A stretch of 64,000 bases of DNA from positions 1 through 64,000 of the forward strand of contig JAJXWA010000003.1 in NCBI GenBank assembly GCA_021781795.1, written 5' to 3'. The position numbers and the translations under genes were made by a program. Below, piece after piece: positions 1 to 7,784 of the stretch; the stretch's first letter is position 1, and every line of letters starts with the position of its first letter. The notes under the pieces are model-generated. The model had not been told where the DNA came from. It saw only the letters and a program-made list of their open reading frames with translations, and ran no database searches. This DNA is from Acidobacteriota bacterium. Its GTDB lineage: Bacteria; Acidobacteriota; Terriglobia; Terriglobales; Acidobacteriaceae.

Positions 1-8
1 CCCCAGAC

Positions 9-38
9 AAAAAACGGCCCCCATCTTTGATGGGGGCC
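9..38 (-). terminator. Intrinsic terminator of the OmpA-domain gene
   Basis: A perfect 10-bp inverted repeat (16-25 and 29-38) encloses a 3-base loop. Read on the minus strand it is followed after one base by six T residues (complement of 9-14). It lies about 100 bases downstream of the OmpA-domain gene stop at 141 and is a textbook rho-independent terminator for that transcript. Confidence 0.9.
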
Positions 39-140
39 AAGTTGCCTTGGTTCTCTCGTGTTGCGAGAGCTTGGTTGGCGGCCAGACGGCGGGGGGGCCG
101 TCCGGGCGGATTGGAGCCTCAGGGGGGTGGCTGTGCAGCC

Positions 141-1010
141 TTACGGCTGCTCCGCGCCGGTCGAGGAAGCCGCGCCATGGGGGGACGCTGCATCCTGGGC
201 CGCCAAACTGTTTTCCATCAGCCGAATGTGCACGCTGCTGGTTCGCACCCGCGTCGAGTCGCCTTCATTCGAGGCCACCTGCGCGTTGCCCAGCGCCACC
301 GCGTGCATCCGGTAGACGGGAATCTGATGTTCGGTCACGAGGTAACGCTTGATCGCCTCGGCCATACGCTGTGAACTCTGGATCCCGGCCGTACCCGCCG
401 CCGGGGAGTGACCTTCAAGCTCGATGATGTATCCCTGACGGCCTGCCAGCTTCGCCGCCATGTCATCCAGTTGCTGCTTCGCCTCCGCGCTCAGCACCGT
501 GCTGCCGCCGCGGAACTTCACATCCACATCCTGAATCGGGTGGTACTGATCCAGACCATTCACCTTGGTATTGATCTGGCCCACCTGGCCCGTCGCGCTC
601 TGCGCCATCTGGTTCGCGCTCTGCGCCTGCGTCCCAGCCGCCGTCGCTGCCTGGTTCGCCGCATCCGCGGCCGACTGCGCCTTCTGGATGCCGGCCTGCG
701 CCCGCGCATCCACGTCTGAAATGTCCTTCGCGTTCTTCGCGTTCACCTGATCCAGCTCGGTCAGCCGGTCGTTGATCGGGTCAATCCGCTTCTTCACCCA
801 GCCCTTGCGCGCAAACGGATTCAGGTGGCCCCAGAAGCCTTCCTTATCCTGCGGCAGCGGCGCCGTGCTCGTCGTCGCCGTAGCGCTCGGCGGTGTGCTC
901 GTCGGCTGCTGTGCCTGCTGCGCCATCACCGGCACCGCCAGAGCGGCGCTCAGCACCATCGCTCCAAACTGCTCTTTCGTCAGGCCAAATATCCTCTGCT
1001 GCATCCTCAT
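141..1010 (-). CDS. OmpA-family C-terminal domain envelope protein
   Basis: Predicted periplasmic or outer-membrane protein of about 289 residues that probably tethers the envelope to peptidoglycan. A signal peptide spans roughly residues 1-31 (ends AVPVMA, then QQAQQ). A Thr/Ser/Pro-rich linker and an Ala/Gln-rich, probably coiled-coil stretch (about 95-150) follow. The C-terminal half resembles an OmpA domain: a predicted strand with VKFRGGSTVLS, then QQLDDMAAKLAG, IELEGHS, RMAEAIKRYLV and an R-V-R-T-S-S-V motif. The open frame extends upstream to 1142, but the ATG at 1010 has GAAGAGG seven bases ahead and starts directly before the signal peptide, so it is preferred. The usual Asp of the peptidoglycan-binding pocket is not obvious, so diaminopimelate binding is unproven. 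Confidence 0.8.
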   Translation of the reverse strand: MRMQQRIFGLTKEQFGAMVLSAALAVPVMAQQAQQPTSTPPSATATTSTAPLPQDKEGFWGHLNPFARKGWVKKRIDPINDRLTELDQVNAKNAKDISDVDARAQAGIQKAQSAADAANQAATAAGTQAQSANQMAQSATGQVGQINTKVNGLDQYHPIQDVDVKFRGGSTVLSAEAKQQLDDMAAKLAGRQGYIIELEGHSPAAGTAGIQSSQRMAEAIKRYLVTEHQIPVYRMHAVALGNAQVASNEGDSTRVRTSSVHIRLMENSLAAQDAASPHGAASSTGAEQP

Positions 1011-1257
1011 CGCTTTGCCTCTTCGTCTCGGTTTGAAGTCTCTTTGCCGCTGCTTCTTCCGTCTTGCCCTGCTATTTTGCAAGGGCCGTGCCAAAGCCAA
1101 AGGCGGCTTCCCATAATCTTCTATCTTGTTGATTTCATTCATCCATATGCCACTTCTCGTCCAGGCAGACCTCCGCCATCTCCGGGCGGTGACCCCGCCG
1201 GGCCATGTACTTTTTACCTTTCAGGGTAAGTTCTACTGCGTAAGGACCGTCCCGGCT

Positions 1258-1782
1258 CTACTGCGTCTCCACCCGCACCACGCGAATCTCCGGATACGCC
1301 CCGTCCCAGTCCGGCGAAACCCCATCAAAAATCAGACGAAAATCCCGCCCATCGCCCGGCTTCAGCGGCGCCGCAGACACCGGCTCCACATCAATATAGG
1401 GCTCCCGCATCCGAATCAGCTTCATCGACTGCGTCTCGTTCTGCGCCACTTCTTTGGCCACATCTCGGAATAGCACCTGCACCGTAATCCCGGTCACCGT
1501 CTTTGTCCCGGTATTCACAATGTGCCCGTCGAGATACGTCACCTTGCCCCCGGCCAGGTTGCCCGACTCGCTCATTGCCAGCCCGCTGATCGGCAAGCTC
1601 GCCGCATACGGATCCGGCTTGGCCGAGATGGGCGTCACCACCGGCCCCGTCCGGCCATGCTGCAGCACCGCCACCAGCACCACGGTCACCACCGCCACCA
1701 CGCCGGCTGCAATCGCCAGCGGCAGCCAATTTCGTTCCCGCATCTGCCCGGGAACCAACCCCAATGGAGAATTCGTACTCAC
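1258..1782 (-). CDS. Membrane-anchored DUF2393/FxLyD-like protein
   Basis: Protein of 174 residues with a short cytoplasmic N-terminus, one membrane helix at about residues 20-41 (LAIAAGVVAVVTVVLVAVL), and an extracytoplasmic domain. That domain reads like an FxLyD/DUF2393 immunoglobulin-like fold: GGKVTYLDGHIVNTGTKTV, then ITVQVLFRD, and near the end KPGDGRDFRLIFDGVSPDWD. Such domains are found in envelope proteins of Acidobacteria, but no activity is known. It lies on the same strand as the OmpA-domain gene and upstream of it, so the two may share a transcript. The family call is from pattern memory. Confidence 0.65.
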   Translation of the reverse strand: MSTNSPLGLVPGQMRERNWLPLAIAAGVVAVVTVVLVAVLQHGRTGPVVTPISAKPDPYAASLPISGLAMSESGNLAGGKVTYLDGHIVNTGTKTVTGITVQVLFRDVAKEVAQNETQSMKLIRMREPYIDVEPVSAAPLKPGDGRDFRLIFDGVSPDWDGAYPEIRVVRVETQ

Positions 1783-1977
1783 GAAAGGATTCTACCTCTG
1801 TTCGCGAAGGATTCCCTCGCGCGCTTACGTTCCAAGAAATATCAACCCGGCTCCAGCATCGCTCCCACCTTTGGTGGATACACACTGGCCCTCAATCGGC
1901 GTCTACTTGTAGCCGATAATCGCCGCAGGTTCCACGCCGGTCGCCGCTCCAGCACACCGGCAGAAAGGCAACCGACC

Positions 1978-2097
1978 ATGGCCATCTCAACCCGCGCCAC
2001 CTGTCCGCAGCAGGAGTCCTTCCGGGCCAACCTCGCCTACCAGGCCCTCACCATCGGAGCCATGCTCCTCGTCGTCGCCACTGCCGTCGTCCTTTAG
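1978..2097 (+). CDS. Putative 39-residue single-pass membrane protein
   Basis: A short open frame on the strand opposite its neighbours. An ATG at 1978 is preceded by AGAAAGG at suitable spacing. The product has a polar N-terminus (MAISTRATCPQQESFRANL) and one hydrophobic helix at the end (ALTIGAMLLVVATAVVL), typical of small membrane proteins. Its stop overlaps the last codons of the convergent DUF1648 gene by four bases. From memory, similar small proteins (SF-x-NL-x-x-QALTIGAMLL) occur next to membrane genes in Acidobacteria, but this was not checked. It fills most of an otherwise gene-free gap. Confidence 0.5.
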   Translation: MAISTRATCPQQESFRANLAYQALTIGAMLLVVATAVVL

Positions 2098-2573
2098 GCC
2101 CGCGGACTGCCCAGCCGCACCAGCGACACCATAAACCACGCAATCGTCCCCATCACCACGACCAGAAACACAGGCATCAGCCACGCCAGCTCCGGAGCTC
2201 GTCCCGCCCGCGCCGCGCCCAGCACCGCCAGTTGCAGCGCGCAGAACAGCCACGCCATCTCTGTCCGCAGCCACGCAATCATATCCAGCGCCAGCTCCTG
2301 CGCCCGCTCCCGATACTGCGGCAACACCTTCGCCGGATAGTTGAACGCCGATGGAAACCGCGCCACCAGCCCCATCATCAAGTACATCCCCACGCCCACC
2401 ACCGGCAGGATGAACAACCCCTTTGGCGATCCCCATCCGTTCGGATTCCCCGCAATGTCAAAATGAATCGGAATCCGCTCCGGCAGCGGAGCCGCGCCCC
2501 ACAGCGCCTCATAGGTCTTCCATCCCATCCAGATCAGAGCCAGCCATCCCGCCACTTCCAGCGTCCTGCGCAT
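2094..2573 (-). CDS. DUF1648 domain integral membrane protein
   Basis: Small membrane protein of about 159 residues. The N-terminal part carries the DUF1648 signature LPERIPIHFDIAGNPNGWGSP between two hydrophobic helices. This is the same arrangement as the N-terminus of SdpI/YhfL-type proteins. Two more helices follow (about 105-155). The function of stand-alone DUF1648 proteins is unknown. A GTG directly after the stop of the upstream ATPase gene (2597) keeps the frame open, but the ATG at 2573 has AAAGAGG seven bases upstream and is preferred. It lies 24 bases downstream of the DnaC-like gene, so they are probably cotranscribed. Confidence 0.72.
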   Translation of the reverse strand: MRRTLEVAGWLALIWMGWKTYEALWGAAPLPERIPIHFDIAGNPNGWGSPKGLFILPVVGVGMYLMMGLVARFPSAFNYPAKVLPQYRERAQELALDMIAWLRTEMAWLFCALQLAVLGAARAGRAPELAWLMPVFLVVVMGTIAWFMVSLVRLGSPRA

Positions 2574-2597
2574 CTCGTGCCTCTTTCCCCAACTCAC

Positions 2598-3359
2598 TCA
2601 CCCAAACCGAGCCCGCTTCACCGACTGTCGAAAGTCCTCGCCCTGCACCTCCACGCGCACGCACATCTCGGCCAGCCGCGACCGCATCCGGTCCCCGATC
2701 CGGTCCCCCAGCGTATCCTCGTTCCTCGCCGGACGGTTGCCCTCCGCCTTGAAGCCCCCACCCGCCGGCAGATCCGCATAGTTCGTCGTGATCAGCGTCG
2801 TCAGCTTGTCGTTGTAGCGCGTGTTCAGGATCAGCGCCACCATATCCCACACCCACTCATTCGGCTTCTGCGCGCCAAGGTCGTCCAGCACCAGCACCTC
2901 TGCCGCAAACACTGGCTTCAGCAGCTCCAGCTCCGTCGTCGCCACCTGCGGGTTATAGCTGTTCTGGATATTCTTCAGCAGCTCCCGGTAGTCGCAGAAC
3001 AGTCCCCGCACCCCGCGCTCCTGCACCAGCCGCTGCAGCACGCCCACCGCAAGGTGCGTCTTGCCCAACCCCGCCGTGCCCACAAACATCAGCCCGTTGC
3101 CGCCCGTCTCCACGGGATACCCCTCGGCAAACCGCCGCGCCTTCATCAGCGCCTGCCCCAGCGAGGCATTCGCCCCATTGAACGCCGTCTCATACGTGTC
3201 CAGCGAGCAGTGCCGGTAGCGCTCCGGAATCCGCGCCGCCGCCAGCCGCCGGTGATACCGCGCCATCTGCTGGCACTCGCACGTCCGCGTCCGCAGCACC
3301 CCGTCCGCCGACCGCTCCTCAACCAGCCCCACGCCCCCGCAAATCACGCACTCACTCAT
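2598..3359 (-). CDS. DnaC/DnaI-like AAA+ ATPase (helicase loader type)
   Basis: Cytoplasmic AAA+ ATPase of 253 residues related to the helicase loaders DnaC and DnaI and to IstB. Walker A is GTAGLGKT (about 94-101), Walker B is VLVLDDLG (about 155-162), and the sensor region reads LTTLITTNY. The C-terminus has DRIGDRMRSRLAEMC, an arginine-finger-like segment. The N-terminus has two cysteine pairs (C4/C7 and C27/C29), consistent with the zinc-binding module of DnaI-type loaders. No transposase is adjacent, so a chromosomal role in loading the replicative helicase is more likely than an IstB role. This is inferred from the family. Confidence 0.8.
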   Translation of the reverse strand: MSECVICGGVGLVEERSADGVLRTRTCECQQMARYHRRLAAARIPERYRHCSLDTYETAFNGANASLGQALMKARRFAEGYPVETGGNGLMFVGTAGLGKTHLAVGVLQRLVQERGVRGLFCDYRELLKNIQNSYNPQVATTELELLKPVFAAEVLVLDDLGAQKPNEWVWDMVALILNTRYNDKLTTLITTNYADLPAGGGFKAEGNRPARNEDTLGDRIGDRMRSRLAEMCVRVEVQGEDFRQSVKRARFG

Positions 3360-3496
3360 GCTCTACAAAGCCTAGCGCATTCCCCTCGCGCGCAACCCCG
3401 TGCACAAACCCCCACCGAATGTGGAAAATCCCTCCGCAGAACCCAATGTCTCGCATTTGATCCGGGAAAAGCACCAACCCAGCCTCGCCACCAGCC

Positions 3497-3530
3497 AGCT
3501 GAGAGCTGAGGGCTGAAAGCTGAAAGCTAG
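3497..3530. repeat. Degenerate AGCTGAA heptamer tandem repeat
   Basis: Nearly five consecutive 7-base units: agctgag, agctgag, ggctgaa, agctgaa, agctag. Related units recur at 6094-6126 in another intergenic gap, which suggests a dispersed heptamer family rather than chance. Confidence 0.75.
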
Positions 3531-3755
3531 GCCCACCAGCCCGCCCAGCGTCTTCCCAGCCTCTCACCCCGTCCACCCATCAGCGTCTATCTAGCAGCAC
3601 GCGTGCCCTGGACGAATCCGTCCTCTGCGGGCGCATCCTCTCCTGGGCGACCAAAGGGGGATGCATGAGCAACTCCGCGCGGCATCACAATTCCCTCGCT
3701 CGCTTCGCCTCCCTCACTCGCTTCCAACCCATCCGCACCGTTGCACAGCTCTGCC

Positions 3756-3760
3756 GGAGG
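3756..3760 (+). promoter_or_regulatory. Ribosome-binding site deciding the tannase-family start
   Basis: GGAGG six bases before an in-frame GTG at 3767. It places the start directly before a well-formed signal peptide, whereas the upstream ATG at 3665 would add 34 residues of unlikely composition ahead of it. Confidence 0.7.
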
Positions 3761-3766
3761 TGCCTT

Positions 3767-5563
3767 GTGAACACACCCGTCTCGCGCATCCCAGCGTACC
3801 CTCGCCTTCTTTCATTCTTCCTGCTTACCCTTGCACTGGCCGGCACGCTCTGCCTCGCTGCCCCGCCCGCCCAACTGCCCGTCATCCCGCCCGTTATGGA
3901 CTGCGCCCAGCTCACCCGCATCGACATCAGCCGCGCCGTCGGCGCCAAAACCCGCATCACCGAAGCCATCCCCCTCCAGGACGGCAAGCCAGCTCCCTAC
4001 TGCCACGTCACCGGGTACATCGAGCCCACCGTGCACTTTGAGGTCCGCCTGCCACTCCACACCTGGACCCAGCGCTACGTCCAGACCGGCTGCGGCGGCC
4101 TCTGCGGCAACCTCGACATTCGCCTCGGCAACGCTTCCGGCTGCATCCCCGCCGACCGCGGCGAGCTCGCCCTTGCCTCCACCGACATGGGTCACAGCGG
4201 CGGCATGGACGGCTCCTTCGGCGACGACAACCGCCTCCGCATCGACTTTGCTTATCGCGGCGTCCACCTCACCGCTCTCGCCGCCAAAGCACTCATCGCC
4301 CGCTTCTACGGCCAGCCGCCCCGGTACTCCTACTTCACCGGCTGCTCCGACGGCGGCCGCGAAGCCCTTATGGAAGCGCAGCGCTTCCCGACTGACTTCA
4401 ACGGCATCACCGCCGGCGCCCCAGCCATCAACTTCACCACGCAGAACACCTTCTACCACGCTTGGAACGCTCTGCGGAACACCGGCTCCGACGGCAAGCC
4501 CATCCTCACCACCGACGATCTCCCGCTCCTCCATCAGGCCGCGCTCCTCGTGTGTGACACCGCCGACGGCCTCAAAGACAGCCTCATCAGCAACCCCATC
4601 GCCTGCAAGCCGGCGCCGGAACGCGTCGCCTGCAAACCCGGCCCCAATGCAGGCCGCTGCCTCACACCCGCGCAGGTTGAGGCCGCCCGCGAGATCTATG
4701 CAGGTGCTCATACCGCCAGCGGTAACAAGCTCGTCCTCAGCGGCCCGCTCCTCGGTTCCGAACTCGCCTGGGCAGGCGTCTTCGTGCCCTTCCCCGGCGA
4801 GCACCTCATCATGAGCTCCATGATCGCCACCGGCTCTCTCAAGCACCTCGTCTACCTCAAGAATCCGCCGGACGCCTACACTCTCAACAACCTGAAGTTC
4901 ACCCGCGCATCCTTCTCCGTCACCACGCAGTTGCACGGCCTCTATGACGCCACAGATCCCTACCTCGGGCCCTTTGCCCGTAGCGGCGGCAAGCTCATCC
5001 TCTGGCATGGGCTCGCCGACCCGCACATCTCGCCCCTCAACACCGTCGCCTACTACACCGCCATGACGCAGCTCATGGGAGAAGCAGAGGTGCAGAAGTT
5101 TGCCCGCCTTTATCTCTTCCCCGGCGGCTACCACTGCGGCGGCGGTGAGGGCCCCTTCCAGTTCGATCTCCTCAGCATCATCATGGCCTGGGTCGAGCAG
5201 CGCTCCGCGCCCGGCAAGATCCTTGCAACGCAGCAGTCGCTTCAGCCCAACGCTCCCATTGCCGGCGTTCCCAACGGAATGCCAGCCGCCGGTCGTCCCG
5301 GCTCCATGCCGCCTGCTGGCAAGCAGTTCGCCCCGCCCGCAGCCATCCCGGATCGCACCCGCCCCGTCTACCCCTATCCGCTCACCGCGCAATACACGGG
5401 CAAAGGTAGCGTCAACGACGCGCGGAACTTCATCGCGGGCCCGCCCAACCCCGTCCCCGCCGCCCGGCTCCAATGGCTCGGCAGCTCGTTCTACAGCCCG
5501 CACTACGAGCTCTGGTGCGAAGCTCAGGTGACCGGACCCATGACCTGCAAGCCGGGCCCATAA
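3767..5563 (+). CDS. Tannase/feruloyl esterase family secreted hydrolase
   Basis: Secreted serine esterase of about 598 residues that probably hydrolyses ester bonds in plant phenolics (gallate or feruloyl esters). Residues 1-31 form a signal peptide (LLSFFLLTLALAGTLCLAA). The alpha/beta-hydrolase nucleophile is S194 in TGCSDGGREAL. A lid and calcium-site region follows with CDTADGLKDSLISNP and paired cysteines. Near the end come the acid region (LILWHGLADPHISP) and the histidine in FPGGYHCGGGEGP. The flanking cysteines match the disulphide that joins the Ser and His loops in this family. The start is set by GGAGG before the GTG. Substrate specificity cannot be read from sequence. Confidence 0.88.
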   Translation: MNTPVSRIPAYPRLLSFFLLTLALAGTLCLAAPPAQLPVIPPVMDCAQLTRIDISRAVGAKTRITEAIPLQDGKPAPYCHVTGYIEPTVHFEVRLPLHTWTQRYVQTGCGGLCGNLDIRLGNASGCIPADRGELALASTDMGHSGGMDGSFGDDNRLRIDFAYRGVHLTALAAKALIARFYGQPPRYSYFTGCSDGGREALMEAQRFPTDFNGITAGAPAINFTTQNTFYHAWNALRNTGSDGKPILTTDDLPLLHQAALLVCDTADGLKDSLISNPIACKPAPERVACKPGPNAGRCLTPAQVEAAREIYAGAHTASGNKLVLSGPLLGSELAWAGVFVPFPGEHLIMSSMIATGSLKHLVYLKNPPDAYTLNNLKFTRASFSVTTQLHGLYDATDPYLGPFARSGGKLILWHGLADPHISPLNTVAYYTAMTQLMGEAEVQKFARLYLFPGGYHCGGGEGPFQFDLLSIIMAWVEQRSAPGKILATQQSLQPNAPIAGVPNGMPAAGRPGSMPPAGKQFAPPAAIPDRTRPVYPYPLTAQYTGKGSVNDARNFIAGPPNPVPAARLQWLGSSFYSPHYELWCEAQVTGPMTCKPGP

Positions 5564-5676
5564 CGGATGCCGACGCGTGCGAGGCAGGCCCCCGCGACAA
5601 CCTCCGTCGAAACGCTTCGCCAGTCCTGCGCCCGCGTGCTACGCTTGGCCCATTCGCACGCCATCCCGCGTGAGTT

Positions 5677-5685
5677 CCCCCCCCC
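5677..5685. repeat. Homopolymeric C9 tract
   Basis: Nine consecutive C residues in the 155-base gap upstream of the DUF3303 gene, about 34 bases before its start. It is potentially slippage-prone, but no phase-variable role can be shown. Confidence 0.5.
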
Positions 5686-5718
5686 GAGAAATTCAGGACC
5701 CCATGGAGGTACGTTCCC

Positions 5719-6036
5719 ATGAAGATGATGTCCATTTACACCATTCGCCCCGGCCAGATCCACGAGGCTGCCCAGCGCTTCCTCGCGGGCAAGGATTCGC
5801 CCCAGCCCGGCATCAAAGTCCTCGGTCGCTGGCACAAGTCCGACGCCAGCGGCGGCTATTCCCTCTTTGAATCCGACAACCCGGCATTGCTCTACGAGTT
5901 CGCCGCCTCATGGTCCGACGTGCTCGAAACCCACAGCACCGTCGTCATCGACGATGCAGAGGCCGGCCCAGTCCTAGGCCGAGTCTTCGGCAAATGGAAA
6001 ACTCCTCACCACCCAGCCCGGGTATCCCATCCATGA
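5719..6036 (+). CDS. DUF3303 family small protein
   Basis: Protein of 105 residues with the DUF3303 pattern: an N-terminal strand MSIYTIRPG, then PQPGIKVLGRWHKSDASGGYSLFESDNP and a helix ALYEFAASWSDVLE-type segment. It resembles a dimeric alpha/beta-barrel (ABM-like) domain of unknown function. GGAGG lies nine bases before the ATG; a second ATG three codons on is equally possible. The last 12 or so residues (from KTPHHP) and the stop codon are encoded by the dispersed repeat starting near 6012, so the natural C-terminus may have been replaced. It stands alone on the plus strand between the esterase and the repeat region. Confidence 0.72.
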   Translation: MKMMSIYTIRPGQIHEAAQRFLAGKDSPQPGIKVLGRWHKSDASGGYSLFESDNPALLYEFAASWSDVLETHSTVVIDDAEAGPVLGRVFGKWKTPHHPARVSHP

Positions 6037-6083
6037 CGCGTGCGCAGCATGCGGCATGGGTGGGAAAGCAAGAACCCATCCCC
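6012..6083. repeat. Dispersed repeat, copy A
   Basis: About 72 bases that align along their length with copy B at 6326-6396. Both share cccgggt-(a/g)-(t/c)-cccatcc, tgacg, cggcatgggtgg and a closing run of C residues. The cccatcc and gggtgg parts are partly complementary, so the element can fold. The copy supplies the stop codon of the DUF3303 gene. Confidence 0.72.
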
Positions 6084-6093
6084 GCCACCGATA

Positions 6094-6126
6094 AGCTGAA
6101 GGCTGACGGCTGGCTGCCGAAAGCTG
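6094..6126. repeat. Degenerate heptamer repeat, second copy
   Basis: Units agctgaa, ggctgac, ggctggc, then a diverged stretch ending gaaagctg. They are of the same family as the repeat at 3497-3530 and directly follow dispersed-repeat copy A. Confidence 0.55.
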
Positions 6127-6305
6127 TTTTCCGTCAAGCCCTCGCGTCGAAAAAATCTTCTAACCCGCTCATTTCACTCACTAAAAACCCCACGCAGTTT
6201 TGCATGTTCACTCCATGCAAACGCGCATACTAAGAACATCAGCCTGAGATCCGCGCCCACCGGCCCGCTTCTCAGGCCATTTCATTTCCAGGAGAGACTC
6301 TCGCC

Positions 6306-6434
6306 ATGCCGAACACCTTCGCAGACCCAACCCCGGGTGCCCCATCCGTGACGGGCGCGAAGCGATCGGCATGGGTGGAAAATACCCACCCCCCCCTAAA
6401 TTTATTTGCACTTTTCCAGATTTTCCTTGCATAA
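6306..6434 (+). pseudogene. Possible 42-codon remnant ORF interrupted by repeat copy B
   Basis: An ATG at 6306 has AGGAGA about nine bases upstream and opens MPNTFADPTPG. The frame then runs through repeat copy B and a T-rich stretch (LNLFALFQIFLA) to TAA at 6434. A good ribosome-binding site followed by a frame consumed by a repeat suggests the 5' end of a former gene, or simply a spurious ORF. No family is recognised. Confidence 0.25.
6326..6396. repeat. Dispersed repeat, copy B
   Basis: Second copy of the 72-base element, in the same orientation as copy A and about 240 bases from it. It contains gggtgccccatccgtgacg and atgggtgg and ends in a run of eight C residues (6389-6396). The gggtgcccc core also occurs in the hairpin inserted in dusB. 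Confidence 0.72.
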
Positions 6435-6554
6435 AATCCGGTCCTCAAACTCCGACCCAATCAATCCGGCTCACCGCCGCGTCCACCCCAGTTGCCACCC
6501 ACACCCTTCGCGTAGGAGAATCGATTTTCTTGAAGTAAACCGGAGGTTCCTCAC

Positions 6555-7358
6555 ATGAAATCGGCCGTCCTGCGCTCGCTCTTCGCCGCCACGCTCGCCC
6601 TCACTCCAGCGCTGCTCGCCGCCCAGCTCGCCGGCAAACAGGAGCCCGGATCCAAACCCGAAATGCCCGCTCCGCCGCAGAAGCTCACGCCCTCCGGTCA
6701 CCCAGACAATGACTACTGGCGCAAGCACGACGCCCTCATGCTCTCCGATTTCCCATGGCTCGCCCACTTCCGCGACGAAGACGCCAAACTCGGCCTGCCC
6801 GCGCCCGGCGAAAAGCGCGTCGTCTTCATGGGCGACTCCATCACCGAGGGCTGGCACCTCGACAAGGACTTCCCCGGCAAGCCCTACATCAACCGCGGCA
6901 TCAGCGGCCAGACCACCCCGCAGATGCTCCTCCGCTTCCGCCAGGACGTCATCCATCTCCAGCCCAAAGCCGTCGTCATCCTCGCCGGCACCAACGACAT
7001 CGCCGGAAACACCGGCCCCGAAACCCTTGAGCAGATTGAAGACAACATCGCCTCCATGGCCGACCTCGCCACCGCCAACCACATCCGCGTCGTCCTCTGC
7101 TCCGTCCTCCCGGCCATCGACTACTGGTGGCAGCGCGGCATGCAGCCCGCGCACAAGATCGACACCCTCAATGCCTGGATTAAGCAGTACGCCGCCCAAA
7201 AGCACTACGTCTACGTCGACTTCCACTCCGCCATGAAGGATGCCGAAGACGGCCTGCCCAAAAACCTCAGCCCCGACGGCGTCCATCCCAACGAGGCCGG
7301 CCACGCCATCATGGATCCCCTCGTCGAGGCCGGCATCCAGAAGGCCCTGCGCAGGTAG
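6555..7358 (+). CDS. Secreted SGNH/GDSL-family hydrolase
   Basis: Secreted esterase or lipase-like hydrolase of 267 residues. A signal peptide spans residues 1-23 (LFAATLALTPALLAA). The SGNH blocks are clear: block I GDSITEGW with nucleophile S95, block II NRGISGQTTPQ with the oxyanion Gly, block III LAGTNDIAGN with the Asn, and block V SPDGVHPNEAGH with the catalytic Asp and His. The arrangement resembles the platelet-activating-factor acetylhydrolase-like or acetylxylan-esterase branch, typical of carbohydrate deacetylation. GGAGG lies eight bases before the ATG. It follows the repeat-rich gap and precedes rpmE, which has its own promoter. The natural substrate is not deducible. Confidence 0.87.
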   Translation: MKSAVLRSLFAATLALTPALLAAQLAGKQEPGSKPEMPAPPQKLTPSGHPDNDYWRKHDALMLSDFPWLAHFRDEDAKLGLPAPGEKRVVFMGDSITEGWHLDKDFPGKPYINRGISGQTTPQMLLRFRQDVIHLQPKAVVILAGTNDIAGNTGPETLEQIEDNIASMADLATANHIRVVLCSVLPAIDYWWQRGMQPAHKIDTLNAWIKQYAAQKHYVYVDFHSAMKDAEDGLPKNLSPDGVHPNEAGHAIMDPLVEAGIQKALRR

Positions 7359-7379
7359 CGCCGCGGGCGGCCGCTCCGA

Positions 7380-7408
7380 TTGCGCATCCGCCCAAATCCC
7401 CATACAAT
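7380..7408 (+). promoter_or_regulatory. Sigma70-type promoter of rpmE
   Basis: A -35 box TTGCGC (7380-7385), a 17-base spacer and a -10 box TACAAT (7403-7408). This would start transcription near 7415 and give a 5' leader of about 25 bases before the rpmE ATG at 7441. Confidence 0.65.
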
Positions 7409-7440
7409 AGAAGAATTGCAGGAAAGGTCTGTCTCACAAG

Positions 7441-7668
7441 ATGCCCAAGGAAAAGATTCACCCAGCTTACGAGGCCGTGCGCGTTGTCTGCGCCTGCGGC
7501 AACAACTTTGAGACCCGGTCGACCCACAAGGGCGATATCCACGTGGAAATCTGCTCGGTCTGCCACCCGTTCTTCACCGGCAAGCAGCGCCTGGTCGACA
7601 CCGCGGGGCGCGTCGAGCGCTTCCGCCGCAAGTACGCCAAAGCGGGCGAGGCGGCCCCGGCCAAGTAA
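7441..7668 (+). CDS. rpmE: 50S ribosomal protein L31
   Basis: Ribosomal protein L31 of 75 residues, a late-assembled component of the large subunit at the intersubunit bridge. It has the family start [13 protein letters not shown] and the zinc-ribbon cysteines C17, C19, C38 and C41 (CACGNNF and [10 protein letters not shown]), so it is the zinc-binding C+ form. The typical ending [12 protein letters not shown] is followed by a short Ala-rich tail. It is transcribed from its own promoter and followed by a GC-rich hairpin. Confidence 0.97.
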   Translation: MPKEKIHPAYEAVRVVCACGNNFETRSTHKGDIHVEICSVCHPFFTGKQRLVDTAGRVERFRRKYAKAGEAAPAK

Positions 7669-7701
7669 CCGCGCCGCGGCCCATGGGCCGGTGCTAGCAT
7701 C

Positions 7702-7725
7702 GGGCCTCCGCCACGGCGGAGGCCC
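7702..7725 (+). terminator. GC-rich hairpin after rpmE, probable terminator
   Basis: A 10-bp stem (gggcctccgc with gcggaggccc) and a 4-base loop, 33 bases after the rpmE stop. It is followed by acgttcgttc, which is only weakly T-rich, so termination is plausible but less certain than at other sites here. Confidence 0.5.
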
Positions 7726-7784
7726 ACGTTCGTTCAGGGCCGTTTCTCAGCTCCGGGCGAACCGCTTCAGGTAAGGCAGTCAGT

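Larger units (their letters stand above)
3360..3766. other. Gene-poor divergent intergenic region
   Basis: About 400 bases between the divergent helicase-loader gene and the tannase-family gene, if the latter begins at the GTG at 3767. Apart from the heptamer repeat at 3497-3530 there is no convincing gene. Short open frames here have no ribosome-binding site and an unlikely composition. Promoters for both genes must lie here, but no strong -35/-10 pair was recognised. Confidence 0.5.

Noticed and set aside
1135..1206. Possible 23-codon leader peptide upstream of the OmpA-domain gene
   Set aside because: Ribosome-binding spacing is poor, and there is no attenuator hairpin or codon bias suggesting regulation.
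2232..3509. 425-codon plus-strand frame opposite the helicase-loader gene
   Set aside because: Arg/His/Gln/Pro-rich composition typical of antisense shadows in GC-rich DNA; the minus strand encodes clear Walker motifs.
3352..3576. 74-codon minus-strand frame before the helicase-loader gene
   Set aside because: It runs through the heptamer repeat (LSALSSQLAG) and has no start signal.
3812..5503. 563-codon minus-strand frame opposite the tannase-family gene
   Set aside because: Gly/Ala/Glu/Val-rich shadow; the plus strand has the complete esterase motifs.
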